64,000 bases of DNA from Lactarius indigo. Taxonomy: Eukaryota > Basidiomycota > Agaricomycetes > Russulales > Russulaceae. A model generated the notes under the pieces. It had not been told where the DNA came from. It did no database searches and saw only the letters and a list, made by a program, of their open reading frames with translations. Every line of letters starts with the position of its first letter. Position 1 is the stretch's first letter. Both the position numbers and the translations under genes were made by a program. Where the stretch lies: NCBI GenBank assembly GCA_025766275.1, contig JAFKAC010000006.1, forward strand, positions 1,736,001-1,800,000, written 5' to 3'. Of the stretch, positions 10,316 through 21,310 are shown one piece after another.

Positions 10316-11415
10316 ATGACCGTTGGTTCGAAGAGGCCAAATTTCGTTTTGAACGCGGCCTTCTCCTGGTCGCCGTCACGAATTCGTATATTGTTGTAGC
10401 CCCATCGGATGTCGAGTTTTGTGTAGATGTGGGCATTGCTGAGGTCGAGGATGAGGTCCTGTATGAGCGGCAGTGGGTATTGATTGCGAATGGTATGGGA
10501 GTTGATAACCCGGTAGTCCTGTACTGGGCGTAGTTTTCCATCCTTCTTTTTGATGAAGAAGAAGGAGGATGCGTACGGGGAGATTGAAGGGCGTAAGTAA
10601 CCCTGTCGTAGTTTCTCCTCCAAAAACTCCTTGAGTTCGCCCTCTTCTTTCTGAGTCATGGGGTAGATTTTACAGTCGATGGCGGCCGGCGCGGAGGGTT
10701 TGAAGTCAATCGCATGATCCCACGGCCTTGCCGGGGGAAAGCGGTGTGAGGCTTGCTCGTTAAAAAGTTTGCTGAAAGCTGCGTATTCTTGAGGGAGCTC
10801 TGCTGCCGTTTGCTGTTGTTTCGCTTGTATGGCCAACTCCGTCGAGGTGGTGGCTCTTGCGAACGTTTCTTCTTCTAGTTCTCGCATGATGTCTTCTTTT
10901 TCGGCCACAATGAGGGCGCGAATGGTTGTTGATAGCAGTGCCTCGGTAGTTGCCAGTATTACTGGCTGCATGTCGGGGTGTATGGTGGCGGTAGCCCAGC
11001 TGATGGTTGGCTCGAACGCGCTTAGCCATGGATAACCTAGCACCATGTCTTCGCTTCCAAGGTCGGTGACCAGGAAGGTCATTTGTTTTATCTGTCCCCA
11101 TGTTTTTACTTCTAGGTTAACATAATGAGTGATTAACCCAGCTTTGTTTTCCGTGTTGTCTATGTTCCATATTTTGCGAGGCGTGTCTAGGGGTTGTATT
11201 TGGATGTCGGCCCGTTTTGCCAGACTAGGTCGGATAAAGTTGTCGGTTGCGCCAGAATCAATCAGCGCCTTGGTTTCAGTCGTTTGGTAATTTGTACGGA
11301 CAGTCACTGGAATTCGCATAGATCGGTAGCGCGTTGTCACAATTACAGAATTACATTGAAGAGCCCTCACCCAGACTGACGGGTTTAGGCGTCCCGAAAA
11401 CCCTCTTTCCCCCAT
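10316..11415 (-). pseudogene. pol: G1a pol, upstream segment (protease and N-terminal RT)
   Basis: First part of the G1a polyprotein on the minus strand: conserved start region (RGFSGRLNPSVWVRAL), protease active site DSGATDNF (about residue 53), linker, and the RT fingers/palm up to DIRWGYNNIRI and FEPTV, where G2 cuts the frame. It continues at 2512. It overlaps gag by 31 bp, with the frameshift heptamer GGGTTTT at 11397-11403. Residues match G1b pol with only scattered substitutions (for example TKALIDSG here against TKVLIDSG in G1b). Confidence 0.94.
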
Positions 11416-13445
11416 AGATCTTGAAGTATCAGATCTTTTACTTCATCCGTGCTATTAGCCACCTGTGTGAGCCACTCTCTGGCCTGTTCTCCTGCTGTCT
11501 TTGTGCTTGCAGCGTTGATTTGGGGTGCGGGCGTCACGCTTGGCGCGGGTGACATGTATCCGGGTAGCGATGGTGCGTATTGTGATGGCGCGTACTGCGA
11601 GACGGGTCCCTGAGGGTATCCTGTAGTCTCGATCATGCGACTGCTGGATGGGGCAGTGGACCATTGTTGCTGCGCGCGCGGATATGGACAGTTTCGTGAG
11701 AGGTGGCCCGGGGCGTGACAGTTATAACAAAGGACATTCCTTAAGTCCCTTCTAGATCCTCCTCTTCCTCGTCCTCTAGCCCCCGGTCCCCCTCTTGGTG
11801 GGAATGGTGGCGTAGGCCAGTCACGGTGCGGTAGTTTATTGAAGTCGATTTCTTCGGACCCCGCGAGTCTTACCTTGGCACGATCTGCCGAGGTGTCCAT
11901 CGCCCAGGGGTTAGTCTGTGGTAGGTTTTGCGGGAGTGTCCATCCCGCGTTGCCGCCTTGCTTCTTTGGTTGTGTCGTATTCTTGTATTCATTGAGTCGT
12001 GCTTTGAGATGTATGTAGTTTTTCTGCCGCTTGAGGACGGCCCTCTTCCAGTCGTCGAACGTGGTGGGGTCGTCGAACTGGAACGCGTTCTTGAACAGTT
12101 CCTTGGGCAGGCCCGATGTGAAGAGGTCGATGGTTTGGGGTTCGTTGAGGCGATAGTGAGCCTTCCGTGCGAGCTGTTCAAAATCATTGACGTACTTGTC
12201 AATGTCTTCTCCCACCATTTTGAAGCCCTTTCGTAGTATGGCTTGAGCTTGTTCTCGTTCCAGCGTATTCTCGAACCGTTGGCTGAATCCATCAGCCACG
12301 GCGTCCCATAGGTCGCGAGTATAGGGACTGATTCCTCGTTGTATCTGCCTGTTGAGCCAGTTTAGGAAAGACAAGACCCATTCGCTGACGGCTCCGCCTT
12401 TGATGTAGGAAAGGAACAGAAGACATCTTCTGTAGTCGTTGCGCATGATGGGGGCATCTAGATTCATGCCCCAATAGACATGCCACTGCGTTAAAAATTG
12501 ATCTACTTTGAGTCTGTCTCCGTCAAAGATAGAAGGTGGCTCGCCGGTTAATTTTTCATGATGGTGTCCTCCTCCTCCGGCATCTCCCCCACCTCCTCCT
12601 CCGCCACCTCCTCCACCTCCCGGTGGTCCCGTGGGTGGTATTCTTGGTGGTTCGGTTCTTCGTAGATCAAACGGGATGCCTCCTCCTGGTGGCGGTGGAG
12701 GGTCCCCTCCCGGCCCTCCTATTCCTGGTGGGAGGTCTAGTGCGGGCTGTCGTCCGGACGGAGGATCTCCTCGGTCTGATCCTATTGCTCGAAAGATGGC
12801 TGCGTCTTCTTCGGTCATTCGTACTCCGGTGTCGGGATTAATAGGCATAAGGATTTCTCGCGCTTCTGCTTGTATTGCGCGCGCTTCTTCAATAGCGACT
12901 TCTTCCATCGCTCGCGTTATGGTTGCCATGATGGCTGGCGATCGGATGTGAATCGGCTCTGGTTCTGTAATGTGTGCGGACTCAGCTCGTTCGATGAGGA
13001 GATCTTGTATCGCCCCTCCGCTAGTCTCTGTTTGATTGGGCTCTCGTCCTTCACTCTCGTCCTGGCTTTGTTCTTCCTCTTCTTCTGATACTACTTCTCC
13101 GGTAGAATGTTCTCGTATTTGTCCGTCGATGGGACCCCAGTCTGCTCGGCTGTTGAGTTCCCGAGCGTCGATGTCGCACTGGTATCTAGGTCCTGCTGGT
13201 CGTATGACGTCCCAATGGGAATCTATGGGGTTCCACGTAACCTCTGTCCAGCACAAGTGGTCGAAGTTGAACTCAACTGGTCGGAATCTGGTAGGTCCGT
13301 TGAACTCCACAAAATATCCGGTCTCTTCTTGCCTTTCCCTCCAATTGGCAGCTTGTAGAAAGCACGTGGGGACGTTGCGTTCTCCTCTTCTCGGGAGCGA
13401 ATAGGGACGGAAACTCGTCCACTGGTCTCTTGTTGTCACGGCCAC
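11385..13445 (-). CDS. gag: G1a Gag
   Basis: Intact frame of 686 residues, almost identical to G1b gag (58820-60880). N-terminal domain (TRDQWTSFRPYSLPRRGERN ... GYFVEFNGPTRFRPVEFNF), acidic region (SEEEEEQSQDESEGRE), Pro/Gly-rich stretch with a run of glycines, capsid region (FLTQWHVYWGMNLDAP ... SYIKGGAVSEWV), Arg/Gly-rich RNA-binding segment and a zinc knuckle (CYNCHAPGHLSRNC). The frame opens at GTG-GCC next to the primer site, and an in-frame TAA lies just upstream in the primer site. The first ATG is far inside, at MATITRAMEE (cat at about 12928). The start is therefore inferred to be non-AUG. Confidence 0.94.
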   Translation of the reverse strand: MAVTTRDQWTSFRPYSLPRRGERNVPTCFLQAANWRERQEETGYFVEFNGPTRFRPVEFNFDHLCWTEVTWNPIDSHWDVIRPAGPRYQCDIDARELNSRADWGPIDGQIREHSTGEVVSEEEEEQSQDESEGREPNQTETSGGAIQDLLIERAESAHITEPEPIHIRSPAIMATITRAMEEVAIEEARAIQAEAREILMPINPDTGVRMTEEDAAIFRAIGSDRGDPPSGRQPALDLPPGIGGPGGDPPPPPGGGIPFDLRRTEPPRIPPTGPPGGGGGGGGGGGGDAGGGGHHHEKLTGEPPSIFDGDRLKVDQFLTQWHVYWGMNLDAPIMRNDYRRCLLFLSYIKGGAVSEWVLSFLNWLNRQIQRGISPYTRDLWDAVADGFSQRFENTLEREQAQAILRKGFKMVGEDIDKYVNDFEQLARKAHYRLNEPQTIDLFTSGLPKELFKNAFQFDDPTTFDDWKRAVLKRQKNYIHLKARLNEYKNTTQPKKQGGNAGWTLPQNLPQTNPWAMDTSADRAKVRLAGSEEIDFNKLPHRDWPTPPFPPRGGPGARGRGRGGSRRDLRNVLCYNCHAPGHLSRNCPYPRAQQQWSTAPSSSRMIETTGYPQGPVSQYAPSQYAPSLPGYMSPAPSVTPAPQINAASTKTAGEQAREWLTQVANSTDEVKDLILQDLWGKEGFRDA

Positions 13446-13464
13446 GGTGGTATCTTGGTCTTAA

Positions 13465-13943
13465 TGTTACGCCGTCACGGCGTTGGCTCGACTTGAGCTC
13501 AAGGGAGGCGGTGACAACTTAGGCGAATGACTTGAAGACACGAAGGTCCAAGCGTAGATGTTGGTGAACACTCGAAGGTGCACGTCGTATTACTTGAGAC
13601 GGAAAGCAGAAACGAAGCGAGAGATAGAAGGAAACAAGTGACGATTCAAGAAGACCAAGATGGCGTATCTTGGTCTTCACTAGACACTATAAATACAAGT
13701 CGAGCAGGCTTAGAAGCGCTGCTATGAGTCACAGTAGTAAGGCGTCCAACGTATCGCAGAAACATCTCAAAACTAATACTACTAGTACTTGTACTAGTAT
13801 CGAGTCACTCAGGTACCGCTCAGTCAGCTATCGTGCGCAATCGCCTATCGTATCCTCGTATCACCGTAAGTAAGTCCGCGACTAATATACCTTACCGCCG
13901 TAATCGCAACCGGTACAGTAAGGGTACGACTTGAAACGTGACA
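13465..13943 (-). repeat. G1a 5' LTR
   Basis: 479 bp, TGTTACGCCG...AACGTGACA. It differs from the 483-bp G1b LTRs mainly by a 4-bp deletion in the AACGAAG(GGAG)CGAGAG stretch near 13616-13622. The minus strand holds a TATA box (tataaata on plus, 13688-13695) and the predicted transcript start at 13661. The primer site is at 13452-13462. The host element G4a resumes directly at 13944. Confidence 0.94.
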
Positions 13944-13953
13944 ATATGCCAAT

Positions 13954-15153
13954 ATGTCCACAACCCAACTCTCCACCACCCTCACCTCCTCACAACCAAC
14001 TGCAGGATCCTCGACAACGAATCCTGCAGGTAGTGGAGGACATCCTGTGGGAGGAAGTATGTCGACAAGCGGAGGAGGCATTGCGGGAGGCACAGGAAGC
14101 CATCATGGAGGTGGTGCGCCTGGAGGTGGAGGCGGTGGAGCAGCAGCAGGTCCCGCCGCTGGAGGGCTCCCTCAACCAAATGGACGACTCGGAGGAAACC
14201 CTCCACCAGAATTTACCGGAGACCGAGAGGCCAGCCGAGCCTTCCTCAATGCTTTCGCCCTCTACTGAGGAATGAATCCGAACGTTCAACAATTAACCCT
14301 CCCATATTCCCGCGCAATGACCCTCCTCTCCTATATCCGAGGACCACTGGTAGATGACTGGGTCGAAGAACAAATACAATGGCTGGCTGACCAACTAGCT
14401 GGTGGCGTGGCCATGAACGCCGAAAACCTATGGAACACCATAGAGACACGCTTTATCCAAGCATATACAGACACCACCCAGCAGCAGAAAGCCCGACATG
14501 CCATTCAGAATCTACGAATGGACAAAGAAGACATCGACACTTACATAGCCAAATTTTCCAATTTGGCCAATAAAGCGGGGTACAACAAAGACGAAGCCAC
14601 AACCCTGGAAATCTTCCAGAAGGGTCTGCCAAATGCGTTGGTCATCAATGCAATCAAGTTCCACCATCCCGTGGATTGGGACAATTGGAAAACAGCGGTG
14701 ACGCTCCAACAAGCAGAATACCTCCTGCTCAAGGATAGGCTTACGAAGGGAAGAATGGACAAAAAGGGAGGCGCCTCCCGAGACCAATGGCTGAATGCCC
14801 TAAATAAGGCCAAAGACCCAAACGCAATGGATGTCAGTCGTACTCGTGCAAGAGCGGCAATGACAGACAATGAAAAGAAGCAACTCCAAAAAGAGGGGAG
14901 GTGCTTCCGATGCCGGGGTCAAGGGCATATCTCCAGATTCTGCCCCCAGAAACCAACCACCACCGCTAAGGCTGCGAGCACTGATAACCCTGCTCCTGCC
15001 ACAGCCACTATTTCCATGACGGCCTCACGACCCCTCTCAAATGAAGAACAAGCGGACGCCCAAGTAGTGGCTTTGTTCGCTCAAACCCCCAAAGTACGAG
15101 AACTAATGGTAGACAAACTCTTTGGGCAGAAGAAGGATTTTCTGAACACTTGA
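13954..15153 (+). pseudogene. gag: G4a gag remnant
   Basis: Capsid/nucleocapsid protein without its N-terminal domain, which is beyond the G1a insertion. It reads MSTTQLSTTLTSSQPTAGSS, a Gly-rich tract, the capsid region (DREASRAFLNAFALY, then GMNPNVQQLTLPYSRAMTLLSYIRGPLVDDWVEEQ) and a zinc knuckle (CFRCRGQGHISRFC). The frame is broken by one TGA at 14266-14268, where G4b has an Arg codon (CGT). It ends TGA at 15151-15153, and pol follows in the -1 frame at GGATTTT (15135-15141). Apart from the stop it is closely similar to G4b gag. Confidence 0.9.
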
Positions 15154-18100
15154 ACCCGGCGGCCTGGGCTAGAGCATTAAAACTTAGCATGTACAATAGC
15201 AGATTCCGATCCATGCGAATTCCAGTACTTTTCAAATCTGCTCACGCAACGGCCGAATGAAACGTTCTGATAGATTCTGGTGCAACTGACAACTTCATAA
15301 GCGCAAACCTCTTGAAGCGACTCAAAATTGCCTGGCTAGCTACCGAACGACCTATCAAGATATGGAACGTAGATGGAACCCACAATCAAGGAGGGGAAAT
15401 CACATCCTTCACCGACCTCACCGTTAAGACAGGAGGAAAAACCCAGAACCTTCGATTTCTTATCACTGACTTAGGAAACGATGAAGTTATACTCAGATAC
15501 CCTTGGTTTACGGCGTTCGAACCCAAGTTTCACTGGCGGGACGCCACAATTGACGAAGAATTCCAACCAGTGGTTATTACCAGTCTACATTTGTCCGACG
15601 AAGCCATGCCGCTAGAAGCCACTATTAAGGCATTGGAGACGTACCAACTGGATGAATTAGCCTGGGAACAACTGGAAAAAGTGGACGACCCTTACATCCG
15701 ATTGCGAAAGACAACAACGGCATCAGAATTGGCACAACAGGAAGCAGCAAAAAAACCTCAGAAGACCTTCGAAGAGATGGTCCCGGAAGAATATCGGAGA
15801 CATCAGAAGGTATTCAGTGAAGAAGCATCCCAACGCTTCCCTCCTTCACAGCCATGGGACCACGCTATAGATCTGATCCCAACCGCCCCCGAAACAATGG
15901 ATTGCAAGGTGTACCCACTTATGATTCCCGAAACCGAGAAACTAACGGAATTCGTAACTGAACACCTGGAGAAAAAGTATATCCAACCATCAAAATCCCC
16001 ATACACATCTCCCTTCTTCATCAAGAAAAAGGACGGAAAGCTACGCCCGGTACAGGATTACCGTTGCCTTAATGAACTCACCATAAAGAACCATTACCCA
16101 CTCCCCCTAATCCCCGAACTCATTGACAAAATCCGAGAAGCACGGCTTTATTCGAAACTTGATATTTGATGGGGATACAACAACGTCCGAATCAAACAAG
16201 GGGACGAATGGAAGGCAGCGTTCAAAACAAACCAGGGACTATTTGAACCCCGAGTCATGTTCTTCGGCCTCACCAACTCCCCCAGCACCTTTCAAACCAT
16301 GATGGACACCATCTTCCGGGAATTAGTATTGACGGGAGAAGTTATTGTGTATATGGATGACATCCTGATTGCGACTGCGGATGACCACACCCACCCGACC
16401 ACACCCACCATAGACAGATACTGCACCAGGTTCTCGACCTTTGCGACGAACACGATTTATATATCAAACCAGAAAAATGCATGTTCGAAGTCTATGAAGT
16501 GGAATACTTGGGGCTTATCATCAGACATGGGCAGTTATGAATGGACCCGGTCAAGGTTCAGGGGGTACGAGATTAGAAGGCGCCAACGTCGCTCAAAGAA
16601 GTACGAGCCTTCCTAGGGTTCTGCAACTTCTACCGACAGTTTATATGCGGATTCTCTACGATTGCAAGACCTCTTCACGACCTTACAAAAAAGGACACCC
16701 CCTGGGAATGGACAGAAGTCAGACAAAGGGCCTTTGACACCATCAAGGAGCGTATCAGCTCAGAGCCGGTACTATTATTCCCAAAACTAGACCAACCCTT
16801 CGAAATTGAAGTTGACGCCTTGAGTTATGCCCTGGGCGCGGTCTTAAACCAGAAAGGAGAAGATAACAGAACCCACCCAATCGCGTTCTATTCTGAGTCC
16901 CTATCAGAAGCAGAACACAACTACGACATCTACGACAAGGAACTATTGGCAATCGTCAAAGCACTGCGAACGTGGCGCACGTACCTGGTGGGATCTCCCC
17001 ATCTAATAACCATCCATATGGACCACACCAATCTACAATATTGGAAAGAACCCAGGAAGATCAACCGACGAGTGGCGCGAGAGTTCCAAGAATTATCCGA
17101 GTACAATTTCGTACTCAAACATATCCCCGGTAAAAAAAATACCCAAGCAGACTCGCTATCAAGACGACCCGACTACGATGACGGCACCAGTGATAACAAC
17201 CATGTCACGGTACTCCCAGAGGAAGTGTTCCTCAAAATTACCCAAACATCCATGCACGATATGGACATATGGACCCAAATCGCACAAAATATGGATGAGA
17301 CAACGCTTCTCCCATGGATCGAACCCCATAACCTAAAGAAGCACGACGGTTTATGGTGGAAGAACGATGCCCTCGTTGTTGTGGGAAACAACAATCTTAA
17401 ACGGGGAGTAATTACCTTTTTCCACAATACTCCAAGCGCTGGACACCCAGGAATCGCAAACACCCTAGAGCTAGTACGACGCGATTTCTGGTGGCCCAAC
17501 ATGCGTAAGGACGTAGAAGCCTACATCAAAGGATGCGCAATATGCCAAAGCAACAAAATCAATCCTCACCGACAAAAGCCACATCTGTTCCCTATCACCA
17601 CCGAGCCATCGGCTGAACCATTCGAAGTGGTAGCTATGGACTTTATAGTCAAACTCCCACCATCAGAAGGATTCGACTCAATCCTCACCATCACAGACCA
17701 TGATTGCTCAAAAGCGGCAATATTTATACCATGCAACGAAACCATAACATCGGAAGGAGTGGCCAAACTCTACCTCCAACACGTTTACCCCCACTATGGT
17801 CTACCCCGAAGAATTATATCTGACCGAGATCCGAGGTTCGCGTCCACATTCATGAGGCAATTATGCAAAACACTGGGAATACAACAAAACGTGTCGTCCG
17901 CATATCACCCTCAAACAGATGGCCAATCAGAACGCACCAATCAATGGCTGGAACAATACCTACGACATTGGTGCAATGTGCAACAGGATAACTGGGCCGA
18001 ACTACTGCCTATGGTGCAATTCGCTCACAACTCCTGGAGAAACGCCACTACCAAACACTCCCCTTTCTCGCTTATCATGGGATGGGAACCACGAACCACG

Positions 18101-18694
18101 TGGACACCAAAACCATCCAATAACCCCACGGTGGACCAACGACTGGAGGAACTACTGGTACTCCGCCAACACGCACAAGACAGCATCACGCATGCTCAAC
18201 GCCTTATGGCACAACGGGGAAAAACTGGGTTCACACCTTATCAACAAGGAGACCAAGTATGGCTAGAAGGGACAAATCTCCGTACCTTCTACCCCACAAA
18301 CAAGTTAGCTCCGAAGCGCCACGGACCCTTCAAGATTATCAAAGTTCTATCAGACGTCTCGTACGAACTAGAACTCCCGGCATCATGGAAGATACATCTG
18401 GTGTTCCATGCAAACCTCCTTACCCCTTATAAGGAGACGGAAATGCATGGCATAAACTATACCCGACCTCTGCCAGACCTTATCAATGGAGAAGAGGAGT
18501 ATGAAGTGGAGCGAATAGAAGACGCCCAGGAATGAGGAAGAGGGCGTAAACTCCACTACCTAGTAAAGTGGAAGGGATTCCCACCAAGTGATAACACATG
18601 GGAACCCGCAACAAACATGACCCACGCCACAGACGTCATCAAAGATTATTACCGACGACATCCGACCGCCAAGGGGGCTGGACGAACCACATAA
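15135..18694 (+). pseudogene. pol: G4a pol remnant (PR-RT-RH-IN-chromodomain)
   Basis: Ordered domains: protease (IDSGATDNF, about 15273), RT (FIKKKDGKLRPVQDYRCLN; catalytic YMDD about 16350), RNase H (IEVDALSYALGAVL), integrase HHCC (FFHNTPSAGHPG ... CAICQSNK), DDE (DFIVKLP, ISDRDPRF, YHPQTDGQSERTN), chromodomain (KLHYLVKWKGFPPSDNTWEP). It ends with TAA at 18692-18694 soon after the chromodomain, without the long C-terminal extension of G1-G3. Lesions: TGA at 15258 and 16167 (both Arg CGA in G4b), a frameshift between about 16390 and 16430, TGA at 16538, TAG at 16574 and TGA at 18533. The part from 16820 to 18532 is otherwise one long open frame. Confidence 0.92.
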
Positions 18695-19689
18695 AAATAC
18701 GAGTAACCGTACTCCCAAACTCCCCAGCCCCACAATGACCAACACGCCAGTCTCCGACACCACCCTTGTCCAAGTCCTCAGCAACCCCCAACTCGAAGCC
18801 GCCCTTGAACGAGGGATTGTTACCATTGATCTCTCCGACATTCCTCGTCTATCACCACCCCCTTCTCCCCAACACACAACCATCCATGCCACACTCCATA
18901 TTCCGGAATGAGAACCCGGAGAACTTACCCCATCCACACCAGAAGAAGGGCAGTACTCCCCGACACCTCCTCCCCGACAACAATCAACCCCTCCACCTGA
19001 ACCACAACCACCATCACCACCATCCTCGACACCATCGATACCACCCCCTGTTGATAAGTGACCCTTGCACACTTAGCGGCTTGTACGGACCGGACTTGCA
19101 GCATGGACTGCTTTAGATTAGATATACAGGACTTGTAGATTAGATACTAATTGATCTGTACAATCTGGACTTACCATTGCGTCATCTATGACATCACTGT
19201 ACTTCTATGACATCATACATCCGGACTCTGCATTGTATAACGCCTTTGTACTTTCCTTTGTTCCGTACTTAGCTTTATCTTTATTATGATGTCACTATAA
19301 TATCATTTGCTTCTGGACTCTCCTTATTCTTTCTTTCTTTGTTCTCAGAACGTCCACTCCATCAGGAAAAACGGTATCCTAGAATTTTAAAAAATTTTTA
19401 AAACTTTTAGAAAAATGGTAATATATGAATAATTGCTATGATTTTTCAAAAGTTGTGAAAAATTGGCAAGATAAAGACCTCCCCTCTAATATCTAGTTAT
19501 ATTTTGGGAAATATTACCAAATATCTGCATAAATGAACACATGTTCAGTATGTTTTGACTGAATGTGTCCAAATTTACATCACATCCAGCAAAGCACTTC
19601 AGTGCAACTTAGTGAACTGTAGCTCCATTCAAAAAACAATAATATATTTGACTGAGAAGAGTACATGTAACTACAGTTTAATTAATGTA

Positions 19690-20115
19690 TTAAGGAAACA
19701 TGGCAGTGGGGGTCTTGCGTGGCGTGTCGGGGTGGTGTGGGGGTATGCCGGTAGTGGCGGAGTCTTGAAGCCGCGTGCTGGGGCAGCGGTGGCGCCGGGG
19801 TCTTGAAGCCGCGTGGCGGGTCGGCGGTGGCGGGGTCTTGAGGCCGCGCGGTGGGGTCTTGCGTGGCGTGTTGGGGCGGCGTGGCGCAGGTGGTGGTGGG
19901 CGTACTGGGGTGGCGCGGCGGGTCGGTGGTGGCGGGGTCTTGCACGCCGCATTGGCGTAGCGTGGCAGGTCGGCGGCGACGGCAGCGGGGTCTTGCGTGA
20001 TATAACGGGGCGGCGTGGTGTTAAGTTGGGGGTGGCGGGGTCTTGGACGCCAGGTTGGGGCGGCGTGGTGGCGGGTTGGCGGTCGGGGCATGGCGTGCCG
20101 CGTCGGGGGTAGCGA
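19690..20115. repeat. GC-rich minisatellite with GGGGTCTTG core
   Basis: The words GGGGTCTTG and GGCGGCGTGG recur irregularly about every 30-70 bases. All six frames are low-complexity and none is a credible protein. It lies inside the TIR-bounded element. Confidence 0.8.
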
Positions 20116-20449
20116 TGAGGCCGGTATGGCCACGGCCGTGGTGGTTCATGTGCACGGGGGGTCCTGCAAACGGAAAAAAAGAATGAAAGAAAAAAAGAAA
20201 AAAAAGAAAAAAAAAAAAACTTATGCATTGAGCCGAAGTCCGGCTCTTCCCCAACCGCGTCTTTCCTCTGGCGTAGGCTGTGGAGGTGGCCCGCGTGCGT
20301 GGTGGGAAGAGAAGAAAAAAAAACCCCAGGTGGGGGAGCGTTGAGAGGAAATGGAGTGAGTGGGTGTTCACGCGTTCACGCCACAGATTAAGCCTCCGCT
20401 TGACGATTTTTTTCTAAGTCGCCACGCCCAGTCGCCACGTCACCTCCCT

Positions 20450-21310
20450 CCTACATCTTGGATACGGTAAGTCTTTTTTTTTTCTCGTCTCTCATCACGC
20501 TGATATCCAGGCCACTGCACCCGCCCACACCACCACCATCTCAGCCCGGCCAGCGTGGCCTCCACTCCCACGGCCAACGCAAGATGCAGCCGACAGTACG
20601 TTTTTTTTTTTTTTGTTTTCTTTTAACGGGCCACTCAAGGATCTACCACCACACCCGCTGTACGCAAGGACGACGCCCACACCTCGCTCGTCTGCGGCGA
20701 GCGCCGGCTATGCAAGCCGCCACCTCCTTTCCTCAGCCCCAACGCCCACCGCCGCCGTTCCTCACCACACTCATCACGAAGAGGCGGCTGACGACGAGCT
20801 GGGCTTCGGCCCAGCAGACAAGATATGTTTTTTTTTTCTCTCTTTTTCTTTTTCTTTTTCTCATCTTGCTTCTCCAGCGCATGCAATGCACCTCGCACCT
20901 CACCTCGCAGGTCCTCGCCACCGCCTCGCCACATGCAAGACAGGACAACGGCACCACGCCGTCCCCTCCAACCGCCGTGCCTCAACGACTTCGCCTTTCC
21001 ACCACGCCGGTCCACGGCGACATTCCCAACATGGACGCAAGACCCCCACCACAGTGCCGACTTGCTACGTGCAAGCCCTGTCGTGACCCCACGCCCTCCT
21101 ACCTCGGCTCCACAAATCTAGATAAGTTTTTCTTTTTTTCTTTTTTTTTTTTCTTTTAATGTTGAACTCGTGCAGGACCACTGTCTCCCTCGCTTACCAC
21201 CACGCCGGTCGTGGCAATGTTGCCGCCACACACTTGGCTCAATATTTAGATAAGTTTTTTTTTTTATTTGATTTTTTGGTTTCGTTTTTTTTCTTATATT
21301 GAACCTGCAG
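20450..21310. repeat. Poly-T-spaced, intron-like degenerate units
   Basis: Five long T-tracts (about 20468, 20600, 20827, 21127 and 21255) sit between GC-rich blocks. Several are preceded by GTAAG/ATAAG and followed by CAG (for example GATAAGTTTTTC ... GTGCAG). The pattern resembles introns or a degenerate repeat. No coherent coding exon emerges from joining the blocks. Confidence 0.5.

Larger units (their letters stand above)
1..13943 (-). mobile_element. Ty3/gypsy chromovirus G1a (left end outside window), split by G2
   Basis: Minus-strand LTR retrotransposon: 5' LTR at 13465-13943, gag at 11385-13445, pol at 10316-11415 continuing at 1-2512. The interruption is the complete element G2 (2513-10315), flanked by the duplicated 5-mer ATGAC (2508-2512 and 10316-10320). 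Without G2, pol reads straight through and matches the uninterrupted copy G1b (53600-61382) almost base for base. The pol 3' end and the 3' LTR lie beyond base 1. G1a itself sits in the gag gene of the plus-strand element G4a, which resumes at 13944. Its own TSD cannot be checked because the left end is missing. Confidence 0.95.

Noticed and set aside
13954..18911. TGA as a recoded Arg or Trp codon in the elements
   Set aside because: The intact copies G1b and G2 use CGA normally and end gag frames with TAA or TGA, so the TGAs are mutations.
19671..21159. Several 100-230 codon frames in the TIR element
   Set aside because: All are built from the minisatellite and poly-T blocks; no recognisable domain.
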